In this document: positions 23,919 through 32,583 of the stretch, one piece after another
How positions within the stretch are numbered: position 1 is the first letter of the stretch
Layout of the letters: each line of letters opens with the position of its first letter
DNA from: Clostridia bacterium
GTDB taxonomy: Bacteria > Bacillota > Clostridia > Caldicoprobacterales > Caldicoprobacteraceae
DNA: 64,000 nt
Direction: 5' to 3'
Assembly: GCA_017577715.1 (NCBI GenBank)
Contig: PKRC01000006.1
Span: forward strand, 27,763-91,762
The notes under the pieces: generated by a model
Seen by the model: the letters and a program-made list of their open reading frames with translations, nothing else
What the model was told of the DNA's origin: nothing
Databases searched by the model: none
Translations under genes and position numbers: made by a program

Positions 23919-25002
23919 CGGCTCTTCTCCTCCTTTTTTGCTCCAGCAGATCCACAAACGCCTCTAACCTGGTAAAATATCCAGCTTCGCCCGTCATCTC
24001 GTCCACCACAAGGGTCATTATAGGCGTACCATAATCTTGGGAAACCTTGGGCAATATGCTTTCAGCCACAATTTCAGGCATACAGCCAAAGGGCATTATC
24101 TGGATTATCCCGTCCAAGCCGCATTCGGAATAGTATACGCTATTGGCTATAGTCTGCCAGGCATGCCCCCCAACGCATAGGTTCAAGTAGGGTGCAGCCT
24201 TTTTCAATATCCTCTTATGCCTAACCCTGTGTTTGATATCCAGAGAGAGGTGGACCTTCACCCATTCATTTAGGGTAAGGCTCCTGCACACCTCCACTCC
24301 CATATAGCCAAGCTTTCTTTCAATGTTGAGGTTGACATATGGTTCTATAAGGGTATATATCTCTCCAACCAGGCCTATTTTTAGAGGCCATATCTCGGGG
24401 TTTTCCTCTACCTGGCTCAATATTACCTTATATTTTCTAATAGTTTCCAGTATTTCACGGGTACCATGCTTGCCCATCACTTCCCGTTCAAAGCGGTACA
24501 GCTTGCTATCGGTATCTCCTCTACTTGCTTCCCTAGCCCTCTTCTTCAAGGCTATATCCAGCATCTCATCAGCCTCTTTTACGATAGTCGATGCTCTATT
24601 GAATGCTTGCGCTATACTTGCCCATGAGTTTTTGCCGGCAAGTCTTCTGATCCTATCTATGAATGCCTTATAGTCGGAATTGGGAGGATCGAATATGATC
24701 ATGTCCACGTCATAACCTAGGTCATTTAGGATTTCCTTCTGTACCACTCCATAATAGCCAAACCTACAAGGGCCACAGCTTCCGGTTATTATTATGGTAT
24801 CGGCTCCCTTTTCTATGCTTTCAATATAATTCCCTATGTTGATCTTGAGTGGCAAGCAGGCCATCTCTGGCGAAAGCTTGGTCCCTATCTCCAAAGTCTT
24901 TTGTGTGATGGGCGGCGGCACTACCACTTCTATGCCAAGGTCGTCAAGCAACCCCTTAATGGCCAAGTACGCTTGTCCCATGTGGGGAAATGTGACCTTC
25001 AC
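23887..25002 (-). CDS. Acyl-CoA dehydratase activase-related protein (DUF2229/HgdB-like), gene 2
   Basis: A 371-residue cytoplasmic protein related to the non-ATPase parts of large CoA-enzyme activases. Conserved Cys clusters suggest an Fe-S cluster: PEMACLPLKINIGNYIESIE, IITGSCGPCRFGYYGVVQ, LCVGGHAWQ and IMPFGCMPEIVAESILPK. The C-terminus reads DEMTGEAGYFTRLEAFVDL. GTG at 25002 follows GGAGGAATAGCC. It overlaps the upstream gene by 47 bases and the downstream ATPase by 32, so the three are translationally coupled. In many Clostridia the corresponding domains form one very long protein. Substrate unknown. Confidence 0.75.
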   Translation of the reverse strand: MKVTFPHMGQAYLAIKGLLDDLGIEVVVPPPITQKTLEIGTKLSPEMACLPLKINIGNYIESIEKGADTIIITGSCGPCRFGYYGVVQKEILNDLGYDVDMIIFDPPNSDYKAFIDRIRRLAGKNSWASIAQAFNRASTIVKEADEMLDIALKKRAREASRGDTDSKLYRFEREVMGKHGTREILETIRKYKVILSQVEENPEIWPLKIGLVGEIYTLIEPYVNLNIERKLGYMGVEVCRSLTLNEWVKVHLSLDIKHRVRHKRILKKAAPYLNLCVGGHAWQTIANSVYYSECGLDGIIQIMPFGCMPEIVAESILPKVSQDYGTPIMTLVVDEMTGEAGYFTRLEAFVDLLEQKRRRRADEYQESIFRG

Positions 25003-25948
25003 GGCTATTCCTCCATTCGATCATATCAATAAACGCTTCCAGGCGGGTATTAAATCCTGCCTGTCCGCTGTGTTCATCAACGGTAATCAAAGCGCTGGGT
25101 ATCTGGTACAGCCTATGGTTATACCTTTGAAGCAGTTCAATGATAAATGCATCGATGCCACAGCCAAAGCTGGATAAAAATATGATGCCGTCCACCTTTC
25201 TACCCTTCAGCATGGCAAGCCCGCTGCCCAATAGCTTTTTACCGTAGCTCCAAAAGAGTTTCTTGGGAAGCTCTTTACATACCGCCTCAATGTGTGACTG
25301 CGCCACGTTTTCGGGCACCATTACGACATACCCCCTGGCCCTGAGCTTAGAGATTAGCCCCATGCTGATGAACTCATCATAAAGCAGATAGGGGTGTCCT
25401 ATAAGGCCTATTACTCCTTTGCTCTCTCCAATGGACTTATCCTCATTCAGTGTATCAATAGGCGTTTGTCCCTTTTTCAAAAGTGACTCATAAAGTTGTT
25501 GATTTATTAGGGCTTTTTGCAAAGCCCTAACTGCCTGAGAGCGTTTTACGCCAAGCATTTTACCCAATTCAACATAGGCCTTATAAGCAGCATCAAGATT
25601 GCGATGAGCGTTACAATTCAGCACTAGCAAATGGGGCAGCCCTTTTATCGAACTTTTTATCATCTCGGGCAAACCTATAAACTTGGGACATATGAATTCC
25701 TTCGGATATATGCTGACCAACCTGGGAATGAATATGGCGTCTACCTTACCTATAAGGCTGGCGACGTGGCCATGGAACACTTTGATGGGCAAGCAGGCAT
25801 CATCAACGCAGCTCATTACCCCGCTGTCCAGAATCGCCCTTGAAGTTGCTGGTGAGATAACCACCTGGTATCCCAGATCTCCAAAAAAGCTATGCCATAA
25901 GGGATAATAGTTATAGTACAGCAACGCTCTGGGGATCCCGATTTTCAA
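24956..25948 (-). CDS. Acyl-CoA dehydratase activase-related protein (DUF2229), gene 1
   Basis: A 330-residue protein similar in plan to its downstream neighbour: MKIGIPRALLYYNYYPLWHS, SCVDDACLPIKVFHGHVASL, FIPRLVSIYPKEFICPKFIG, IFLSSFGCGIDAFIIELLQR and DEHSGQAGFNTRLEAFIDM. The shared ending with gene 2 suggests they are diverged paralogues able to form a heterodimer carrying Fe-S clusters. First gene of the operon of three; ATG at 25948, with AGGAGAGGACC upstream. A reductase of the double-cubane-cluster kind is one possibility, not shown by the sequence. Confidence 0.72.
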   Translation of the reverse strand: MKIGIPRALLYYNYYPLWHSFFGDLGYQVVISPATSRAILDSGVMSCVDDACLPIKVFHGHVASLIGKVDAIFIPRLVSIYPKEFICPKFIGLPEMIKSSIKGLPHLLVLNCNAHRNLDAAYKAYVELGKMLGVKRSQAVRALQKALINQQLYESLLKKGQTPIDTLNEDKSIGESKGVIGLIGHPYLLYDEFISMGLISKLRARGYVVMVPENVAQSHIEAVCKELPKKLFWSYGKKLLGSGLAMLKGRKVDGIIFLSSFGCGIDAFIIELLQRYNHRLYQIPSALITVDEHSGQAGFNTRLEAFIDMIEWRNSREGHISPHGTSVLGH

Positions 25949-26189
25949 ATGCTGGTCCTCTCCTTTCTCCCCTCGACAATTCCCTGTTCATCATATCTAT
26001 TATTGACCAATAATTTATATCTTATAATTAGGAACACAACCAACTTGCACTTCACAACCCTTACCTAAAGCCCAAAAGCATTACACTAAGATATGATGTC
26101 TCCAACTAATGGCTTTGCTAAATAAGAAAAATGTAACTCATGAATTGGACATTTATTGGATAAATGTAAAAACTTATCAAAACCTACTA

Positions 26190-26218
26190 TTGCTTTAACA
26201 ATAAAAATGTTATATACT
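26190..26218 (+). promoter_or_regulatory. Promoter of the HPr-like gene
   Basis: TTGCTT (26190-26195), 17 bases, TATACT (26213-26218), 33 bases before the ATG. The rest of the divergent gap 25949-26251 shows nothing else I can name. Confidence 0.7.
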
Positions 26219-26251
26219 AGAATGAGAATACAATAAAGGGGGATGGTTAGT

Positions 26252-26479
26252 ATGAAAACCGTAAATATAAAGCTAACCACAGCTGAGAGCGTAAAAAAGT
26301 TCGTAAATATAGTCAGCAAGTATCCTTACGAGATAGACATTCGTTCGGGACGGTACGTAGTTGATGCAAAGTCTATTCTTGGCATTTTCAGTTTGGACCT
26401 CAGCAAACCCGTGACGGTAGAGGTATACTCGGACGACTGTGATGACTTTTTGGAAGAGATAAAGGAATACATAATTTAA
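26252..26479 (+). CDS. HPr-like protein lacking the phosphorylated histidine
   Basis: A 75-residue protein with the HPr fold. The region equivalent to the regulatory Ser46 is conserved (VDAKSILGIFSLDLSKPV), but there is no histidine anywhere, so the PTS phosphate relay through His15 cannot occur. The N-terminus reads MKTVNIKLTTAESVKKFVNI. A Crh-like regulatory role or a new binding role is possible. ATG at 26252 is chosen because AGGGGG lies nine bases before it; the ATG at 26243 abuts that site. Own promoter and own terminator make it a single-gene unit. Confidence 0.8.
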   Translation: MKTVNIKLTTAESVKKFVNIVSKYPYEIDIRSGRYVVDAKSILGIFSLDLSKPVTVEVYSDDCDDFLEEIKEYII

Positions 26480-26505
26480 AAGAACACCTTCAAGGTGTTC
26501 TTTTT
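26477..26505 (+). terminator. Terminator of the HPr-like gene
   Basis: AAAGAACACCTT pairs with AAGGTGTTCTTT around a one- to two-base loop, ending in a T-run. It overlaps the stop codon. Confidence 0.88.
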
Positions 26506-26548
26506 GTCAATGTTACATCTCATATAATTGTTGGTTTGAGGTGAGGAA

Positions 26549-27073
26549 ATGCCGGACCAAGCTGCCCACCTAGCTGAAAATAAATTATCAATACTATATT
26601 ATCTTCGTTGCCTGGACATACCGCTCACCAACAGCCAAATCACGCAGTTTTTCCTGGAAAACAACGTGATGAACTATTTTGACCTGCAACAGCTGTTGAG
26701 TGAGCTGGTGTCATCTCAACATATAAGCTGCTTGGATACCGGCCATAAGAGCTTTTACAGCCTTACTTCCACGGGGCTCAAGGCTTTGAACTTTTTCAAA
26801 AACCGCATTCCAGAGTGGCTTCGCGAAGCAATAGACCTATATGCCAGTCAACATCGCAATCGGTTTAAGAGAGAAAACCAAATAGTAGCCGAATACAGGA
26901 GGATCTCGCCCAGCGAATATCAAGTGACCTGCAAGGTGATGGAAAACGATATCACTCTCATCGAGCTAAAATTGAGCGTAACCGATAGCAAGCAGGCCAG
27001 AATCATCTGCAATAACTGGGATACCAAAGCCCCTGAGGTATATAAATTCATCATGCAGAATTTGGGCGGTTGA
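26549..27073 (+). CDS. DUF4364 winged-helix protein
   Basis: A 174-residue cytoplasmic protein of the DUF4364 family found across Clostridia. The first 85 residues look like a winged helix-turn-helix (LAENKLSILYYLRCLDIPLT, SQITQFFLENN, DLQQLLSELVSSQHISCLD, FYSLTSTGLKALNFF). The C-terminal half (EYQVTCKVMENDITLIELKL) is a beta-rich domain of unknown role. It is probably a DNA-binding regulator; targets unknown. ATG at 26549 follows GAGGTGAGG. A strong terminator at 27085-27139 ends the transcript and faces clpB. Confidence 0.82.
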   Translation: MPDQAAHLAENKLSILYYLRCLDIPLTNSQITQFFLENNVMNYFDLQQLLSELVSSQHISCLDTGHKSFYSLTSTGLKALNFFKNRIPEWLREAIDLYASQHRNRFKRENQIVAEYRRISPSEYQVTCKVMENDITLIELKLSVTDSKQARIICNNWDTKAPEVYKFIMQNLGG

Positions 27074-27084
27074 CCGCCAGTTCT

Positions 27085-27139
27085 AAAAGAATCCCATGGC
27101 ACAGGATGAAAGAGATGTCTCTGCTCCATGGGATTTTTT
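27085..27139. terminator. Bidirectional terminator between the DUF4364 gene and clpB
   Basis: AAAAGAATCCCATGG (27085-27099) pairs with CCATGGGATTTTTT (27126-27139); a smaller AGAGATGTCTCT hairpin sits in the loop. T-runs flank both sides. Confidence 0.85.
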
Positions 27140-27142
27140 GTT

Positions 27143-29764
27143 TTATCTCGCGAGCAATGCACCTGCATGGTCCTCTATTCTGAAAACAAGCTGGCCGTCT
27201 TTGGCATCTATGGTTACGCTACAGCCGCTATGCAGCTCCCCAGCGACTATTTTCCAGCCTATCTCGGTCTCTACGGTGTGCTCCATAAAGCGCTTTATTG
27301 GACGAGCACCGTATACCGGATCAAAGCTTCGCTCAGCAATGAGCTCCCTAGCAGCCTGAGTCAGCTTAAGCTCTATTCCCTTTTCCTTTACCCTCTCTTT
27401 TATTTCGTTAAACCTTAAATCCACAATCCTGGTTATCTCATCTTTGCCCAAAGGCTTAAACAGCACAATCTCATCGATGCGGTTTAAAAACTCTGGACGG
27501 AAACACCTTTTCAGTTCAGACATTACCAGGTTCCTGGTGTCCTCATCTATATCACCCCTGTCTTTTAAGCGTTCCATCAAAATGGAGCCACCGATGTTGG
27601 AAGTCATGATGATGACGGTATTTTTAAAGTCGACGGTATGCCCTTGGCTATCGGTCAACCGCCCATCGTCGAGCAGCTGCAACAAAATGTTGAACACGTC
27701 GGGATGGGCTTTTTCGATCTCATCAAACAGCACCACCGAATAAGGCTTACGTCGCACCGCTTCGGTCAGCTGTCCCCCTTCCTCGTATCCTACATAACCC
27801 GGCGGGGCACCGATCAGCCTGGACACCGAAAACTTTTCCATATACTCGGACATGTCAATCCTGACCATATTGTCTTCGGTATCAAACAGCACGCTGGCCA
27901 GCGTCTTGGCCACCTCGGTCTTGCCCACTCCCGTAGGGCCCAAAAATAGAAATGAACCTATGGGACGTTTGGGATCCTTAAGTCCAGCTCTGGCCCGTAT
28001 CACGGCATTTACCACCGCCTTTATGGCCTCATCCTGCCCAATAACCCTCTGGTGCATCATGTCCTCCAGGCGCAGCAGCTTTTCCCGCTCGCTTTCCATA
28101 AGACGGGTTACCGGTATTCCCGTCCACCGCGAAACCACCTGCGCAATCTCCTCTTCGGTTACCTCCTCTTTGAGCAACCGCTTATCATAATCCAGGGACT
28201 CCAGCCTGGCCTTCTGCTCTTCCAGCTCTTTCTCCAGCCTAGGCAGCACACCGTATTGCAGTTCGGCCATCTTATTGAGATCATACTGCCGTTCGGCCTG
28301 GGCTATTTGTGCCTTGGTATCCTCGATTTGCTGCTTTATATCCTTGATCTTTCGAATTATCTCCTTCTCCATTTCCCATTGGGCTACCATGGCGTTTGAC
28401 TTCTCTTTAAGCTCGCTGATTTGCTTTATTATGCTCTCAAGCCGCTGTTTTGAAGCTTCATCTGCTTCCTTTTTCAAGGCTTCTTTTTCGATCTCCAGCT
28501 GCATGAGCTTCCTGGTTATGACGTCAAGCTCTGCAGGCATGCTGTCAATTTCGGTGCGCAACATCGCAGCCGCTTCATCCACCAGGTCAATGGCCTTATC
28601 GGGCAAGTAGCGATCGGTGATATAGCGATGGGACAGCACAGCTGCTGCAATCAAAGCGCTGTCCTTTATCCTTACACCGTGATGGATTTCGAACCTCTCC
28701 TTTAAGCCCCGCAATATGGATATGGTATCCTCCACGCTGGGCTGCTCAATGAGTACCGGCTGAAACCTCCTTTCCAAGGCAGCATCCTTTTCGATGTACT
28801 TCCTGTACTCATCTATGGTGGTGGCGCCAATGCAGTGCAGCTCACCTCGGGCCAGCTTGGGCTTGAGCAGGTTGCCAGCATCCATGGCCCCTTCCGCCTT
28901 TCCGGCACCCACTATGTTGTGGATCTCGTCGATGAAGAGTATTATCTCGCCATTGGAATCCTCTATCTCCTTTAATACCGCTTTTAATCTTTCTTCAAAT
29001 TCACCGCGGTATTTAGCCCCCGCAATTAAGGCTCCCATATCCAGCGCAAATATCTTCTTGTTTTTTAGCGACTCGGGCACATCCCCTTTGAGTATGCGCT
29101 GGGCAAGCCCTTCCACCACGGCTGTCTTACCCACGCCCGGCTGGCCAATCAGAACAGGGTTGTTCTTTGTCCTGCGGCTCAATATGCGAATTACTCGGCG
29201 TATCTCCTCATCCCGTCCTATAACAGGATCCAGCTTGTTTCTGCGTGCCTCTTCCACCAGGTCACGGCCAAAGCGCTTTAGAGCCTCGTAGGTCTCTTCT
29301 GGATTTTGGCTGGTTATCCTCTGGCTTTTCCTCACCTCGGCCAGCTTTTTAAGAAACTTCTCCCTGGTGATGCCATACCGGCTGATTATCCTCCTGTTGG
29401 AATAGCTGCTATCCTCCAGTACGGCAAGGTATAAGTGCTCGACGCTTATATATTCATCCTTGAATTCCTTTGCCTGCTTCTCGGCCCTTATTAAGGCTTG
29501 ATTGAATCCCATGCTGGCATAAGGCTGAACGTTGCCCATGACCTTGGGACGCCTCTCAACCTCATCCCTCAAATCAGCAATATAGGCATCTACGTCCACA
29601 TCCATGCCTTTGAGCATCCTAGGAATAAGGCCGTCCTCCTGTGCCACCAGCGCTAAATGGAGGTGTACCGTATCCAGTTCCTGCTGGCTGTTATCTATCA
29701 CCAGCTTCTGGGCTTCCATCAGCGCTTCCTGGGCCCGCTGCGTAAACCTTTCCAGGTTGATCAT
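27143..29764 (-). CDS. clpB: ATP-dependent disaggregase ClpB
   Basis: A hexameric AAA+ chaperone of 873 residues that pulls proteins out of aggregates with DnaK/DnaJ/GrpE. Two Clp-N repeats fill the first ~150 residues. NBD1 has Walker A GQPGVGKTAVVEGLA around residue 205 and Walker B IILFIDEIHNIVGAG. A long coiled middle domain (about 400-525, LMQLEIEKEALKKEADEAS) separates it from NBD2 with GPTGVGKTEVAKTLA near 605 and VVLFDEIEKAHPDVFN. The start ATG overlaps the dnaJ-like stop as ATGA. The operon is preceded by a CtsR box. Full length and intact. Confidence 0.96.
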   Translation of the reverse strand: MINLERFTQRAQEALMEAQKLVIDNSQQELDTVHLHLALVAQEDGLIPRMLKGMDVDVDAYIADLRDEVERRPKVMGNVQPYASMGFNQALIRAEKQAKEFKDEYISVEHLYLAVLEDSSYSNRRIISRYGITREKFLKKLAEVRKSQRITSQNPEETYEALKRFGRDLVEEARRNKLDPVIGRDEEIRRVIRILSRRTKNNPVLIGQPGVGKTAVVEGLAQRILKGDVPESLKNKKIFALDMGALIAGAKYRGEFEERLKAVLKEIEDSNGEIILFIDEIHNIVGAGKAEGAMDAGNLLKPKLARGELHCIGATTIDEYRKYIEKDAALERRFQPVLIEQPSVEDTISILRGLKERFEIHHGVRIKDSALIAAAVLSHRYITDRYLPDKAIDLVDEAAAMLRTEIDSMPAELDVITRKLMQLEIEKEALKKEADEASKQRLESIIKQISELKEKSNAMVAQWEMEKEIIRKIKDIKQQIEDTKAQIAQAERQYDLNKMAELQYGVLPRLEKELEEQKARLESLDYDKRLLKEEVTEEEIAQVVSRWTGIPVTRLMESEREKLLRLEDMMHQRVIGQDEAIKAVVNAVIRARAGLKDPKRPIGSFLFLGPTGVGKTEVAKTLASVLFDTEDNMVRIDMSEYMEKFSVSRLIGAPPGYVGYEEGGQLTEAVRRKPYSVVLFDEIEKAHPDVFNILLQLLDDGRLTDSQGHTVDFKNTVIIMTSNIGGSILMERLKDRGDIDEDTRNLVMSELKRCFRPEFLNRIDEIVLFKPLGKDEITRIVDLRFNEIKERVKEKGIELKLTQAARELIAERSFDPVYGARPIKRFMEHTVETEIGWKIVAGELHSGCSVTIDAKDGQLVFRIEDHAGALLAR

Positions 29765-30714
29765 TCCTCATCCCCCCTAGGATTCCATTGAGAGATCTCC
29801 TTCAGCTTTTGATACAGCTCCTTTTCCTGGGGCGTTATATGCTCGGGTATTACAATCTTTATCCTGATGTACAGGTCACCCCTGTTTCCCTTCCTATCCA
29901 TGTAGCCCATTCCAGAAATTCTCAATTTTTTCCCGGTTGAAGTGCCGGCAGGAATTTTCACAGAAAATTTTTGTCCGTTAAGGGATTTTACCGTAACAGT
30001 TGTACCCAGAACCGCCTCCCATGGAAGCACGGGCACATCTTTGATCAAATCCAATCCCTGTAGTTCCCAGCCTTCTCCCGGCTTGATCCTCACGGTGACC
30101 ATAAGGTCTCCACCATCTATGCCCTGTCCCCTCAACCTTATCTTGTCACCGTCGAGAATGCCCGCCGGTATCTTCATTCTTATCCTCTTGATTGAGCCGT
30201 CCCGACCACGGATGGATAATATCCTATCGCCGCCATTGAAAGCCTGTTCCAGATCCACCTCTACTTCGGTCTCCATATTCTGTCCTTTATGAGCTGCAGC
30301 TGTATTATAAAAGCGCCTGGAAAAGCTAAAAGGACCGCCTCGCTTGGCAAATCCTTCAAAAATGCTGTCCAGGTCCAAGCCGTTTTCTCCAAAGAGCATC
30401 TCGAAGAAATCGGAAAAGCCGCTGCCTCCAGTAGTATACGTCCGCCTTTGCCATCCAAAGTCGGATGGGTCAAAGTTCATGCCATTTTGGAAGTCATAGT
30501 ATTGCCCAAAGGCATCGTACTTCTTGCGCTTTTCCTCATCCCCCAGCACCTGATAGGCCTCATTTATCTCCTTGAACTTCTGCTCTGCTTCCTTATCCCC
30601 AGGATTGGCATCGGGATGGTACTTTTTTGCTAAACGGCGGTATGCCCTTTTTATCTCTTCCTGGGTAGCATCCCTGGATACGCCCAATATCTTATAGTAG
30701 TCCTTGTATTCCAT
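29761..30714 (-). CDS. DnaJ-like co-chaperone without zinc fingers (CbpA type)
   Basis: A 317-residue J-domain protein that would stimulate DnaK. J domain at residues 1-70 with the HPD motif in KKYHPDANPGDKEAEQ; a Gly/Phe-rich linker (about 75-130); then the two substrate-binding beta domains (VEVDLEQAFNGGDRILSIRG, VTVKSLNGQKFSVKIPAG) and a dimerisation tail. The four CxxCxGxG zinc repeats of DnaJ are absent, which marks it as CbpA/DnaJ type II. It precedes clpB with a 4-base overlap, so the pair is co-translated. ATG at 30714 follows GAGGAGGAATATC. Confidence 0.92.
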   Translation of the reverse strand: MEYKDYYKILGVSRDATQEEIKRAYRRLAKKYHPDANPGDKEAEQKFKEINEAYQVLGDEEKRKKYDAFGQYYDFQNGMNFDPSDFGWQRRTYTTGGSGFSDFFEMLFGENGLDLDSIFEGFAKRGGPFSFSRRFYNTAAAHKGQNMETEVEVDLEQAFNGGDRILSIRGRDGSIKRIRMKIPAGILDGDKIRLRGQGIDGGDLMVTVRIKPGEGWELQGLDLIKDVPVLPWEAVLGTTVTVKSLNGQKFSVKIPAGTSTGKKLRISGMGYMDRKGNRGDLYIRIKIVIPEHITPQEKELYQKLKEISQWNPRGDEE

Positions 30715-30755
30715 AGCAGATATTCCTCCTCAAACGCCTCAACCCAAATTTTAGC

Positions 30756-30772
30756 TTTGACTTTCTTTGACT
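30756..30772 (-). promoter_or_regulatory. CtsR operator
   Basis: Minus strand AGTCAAA-GAA-AGTCAAA, two heptamers spaced by three bases, an exact fit to the CtsR heat-shock operator pattern (A/G)GTCAAA-NAN-(A/G)GTCAAA. It lies just past the -10 box and 42 bases before the dnaJ-like start, so bound CtsR would block initiation of the dnaJ-clpB operon. No ctsR gene is in the window. Confidence 0.88.
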
Positions 30773-30777
30773 TTATT

Positions 30778-30806
30778 ATTGTAATACTAAATGCCTCTCC
30801 AGGCAA
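30778..30806 (-). promoter_or_regulatory. Promoter of the dnaJ-like/clpB operon
   Basis: Minus strand: TTGCCT (30801-30806), 17 bases, TACAAT (30778-30783), followed directly by the CtsR operator. Confidence 0.8.
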
Positions 30807-30855
30807 TACTTTTTTGGGAATATTTTAATGCGGCGTATACAGGCATATCTTTCCC

Positions 30856-32577
30856 TTATTTTACGCTTTCCTGCTTCACCTTTAATATCCTCAATCTGTT
30901 TATGGCAGCGCCTATCTCCTGGGGACGGGGCTGCGCGTAATCCCCCGGATAAAGCCCTTTAAAAGGGGATATCACATCCAGGCCCTTTTCATCTATATCC
31001 CGGCACACCTTTTGAATGATCTCCCGTAATGTTGTCTTACCATCCATATAATTCTCCATGGCATAGCGGATTATATCACCTATGGCCCTGGTTTGATTTA
31101 CATCTACCAACTGCTCGACGTCATCCAGAACCAAATTGGTATGCCCGTATTGTATGTTGTCCAGTCCACGGGACTTTATTTTTTTCCGGCCTTTAAGAGA
31201 AAGGCTATGAGGAATGGGTATCCTTTGAGTGATTCGAATGGGTTGCCCCCCACCCTCCTTTTTTCTATCGGTCCTGTACTCTTGAGCAATCGCTTTGGCT
31301 ATGGCGGTAACATCCTTGGCTACGTAATTTTCCATCATTATGATCCTATGGGCCACGTCAAAATAATCTCCCGAGCCACCTACTACGATGATGGTGGACA
31401 CTCCCAATTGCTCATACAGTTCCTCCACCCTATCGATAAAAGGCGTAATGGGCTCCGAGTCCTTGTGGACCAGCCTTTGCATGCGCGCATCTCTGATCAT
31501 GAAGTTGGTAGCGCTGGTATCCTCGTCGATCAATAGCAGCGAAGTCCCAATCTCCAACGCCTCCATTATATTTGCCGCCTGGGATGTGCTACCGCTAGCA
31601 TTTTCGGTAGAGAAGGATGTTGTGGACTCACCATTGGGTAAGTTATTGATAAATGGGCTTATGTCCACCTTCTCAACCCTTCTGCCATCCTCTGCTCTGA
31701 TCTTGACGGCATCCTCAACGGTTACCACCAATTCCCTTCCATCTCCGGGTATATGGTCATATACGCCGCGTTCGATGGCGCGAAGCAGCGTAGATTTCCC
31801 GTGGTATCCACCACCCACTATGAGGGTTATACCTTTAGGGATTCCCATCCCCCATACCTTACCCGCATGGGGTAGCTTCACCATGACCTCCAGTTCGGGA
31901 GGCGACTTAAAGGGCACCGCTCCGCTTTCCATGGGGCGATCATCCACGCCGCTACGCCTTGGAAGGATGGAACCGTTGGCCACAAAAGCCACCAATCCCA
32001 TCTCCTTAATTTTGCTGCGCAGTACCCACTGGTCTTCTGCCAGATTAACATGTTTTAGCAGTGCATCACTGTCCAGATTCCTATATATAAGCGACTGCTC
32101 TACCAATCGAGGCAGCTCTCCAAAGAGCATTTCCATGGCCTGACCCGACAGTATGGTCCTGCCGCGAGCCGGGAGCCCCATAGTCAGTCGTGCTTCAACG
32201 CTTACATCGCTGACCAACACCGAAGTACGGTTTAAAATCTCCTGCCCCACGGAGATGATCGAAATCTGTCCGCTCTTGCCGGTCCCCCTGTTGCCCTTAA
32301 CAATTTTCGGTATGTTTTTCGAAATCTGGCGGGTCAAAAAATCCTCAAGCCCCTTTTTCCTGGGCTTTGATGAATACAACTCTTGCGGAAAACCCGCCAC
32401 CTTTTGAGGTATTACCACCCTGATCCTTGAAGGAGAAGCAAAGGGGTCCCCCTGTACGTGGTCGATATGTAAGATAAAATTCCCAAAATCATAGGTTCCC
32501 TCTATATCTTTATAAGCCTTATATCCCCTGCCATCAATCCTGCGCAGTACGCTTTCCAGCTGCATACGGCTTTGCAT
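30856..32577 (-). CDS. ABC-class ATPase family protein (PF09818 type)
   Basis: A 573-residue soluble ATPase of the family described as predicted ATPase of the ABC class, with a homologue (MRB1590) in trypanosome RNA editing. An N-terminal domain of about 240 residues starts MQSRMQLESVLRRIDGRGYK; the ATPase part has Walker A GGGYHGKSTLLRAIE near 265, the family block NLPNGESTTSFSTENASGST, and Walker B-like SLLLIDEDTSATNFMIRDAR. RNA or tRNA binding is suspected but unproven. ATG at 32577 follows AGAGGTGAAAA. It follows thiI by six bases, so the operon is nifS - thiI - this gene, hinting at a link to tRNA. Confidence 0.85.
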   Translation of the reverse strand: MQSRMQLESVLRRIDGRGYKAYKDIEGTYDFGNFILHIDHVQGDPFASPSRIRVVIPQKVAGFPQELYSSKPRKKGLEDFLTRQISKNIPKIVKGNRGTGKSGQISIISVGQEILNRTSVLVSDVSVEARLTMGLPARGRTILSGQAMEMLFGELPRLVEQSLIYRNLDSDALLKHVNLAEDQWVLRSKIKEMGLVAFVANGSILPRRSGVDDRPMESGAVPFKSPPELEVMVKLPHAGKVWGMGIPKGITLIVGGGYHGKSTLLRAIERGVYDHIPGDGRELVVTVEDAVKIRAEDGRRVEKVDISPFINNLPNGESTTSFSTENASGSTSQAANIMEALEIGTSLLLIDEDTSATNFMIRDARMQRLVHKDSEPITPFIDRVEELYEQLGVSTIIVVGGSGDYFDVAHRIIMMENYVAKDVTAIAKAIAQEYRTDRKKEGGGQPIRITQRIPIPHSLSLKGRKKIKSRGLDNIQYGHTNLVLDDVEQLVDVNQTRAIGDIIRYAMENYMDGKTTLREIIQKVCRDIDEKGLDVISPFKGLYPGDYAQPRPQEIGAAINRLRILKVKQESVK

Positions 32578-32583
32578 TCTTTT

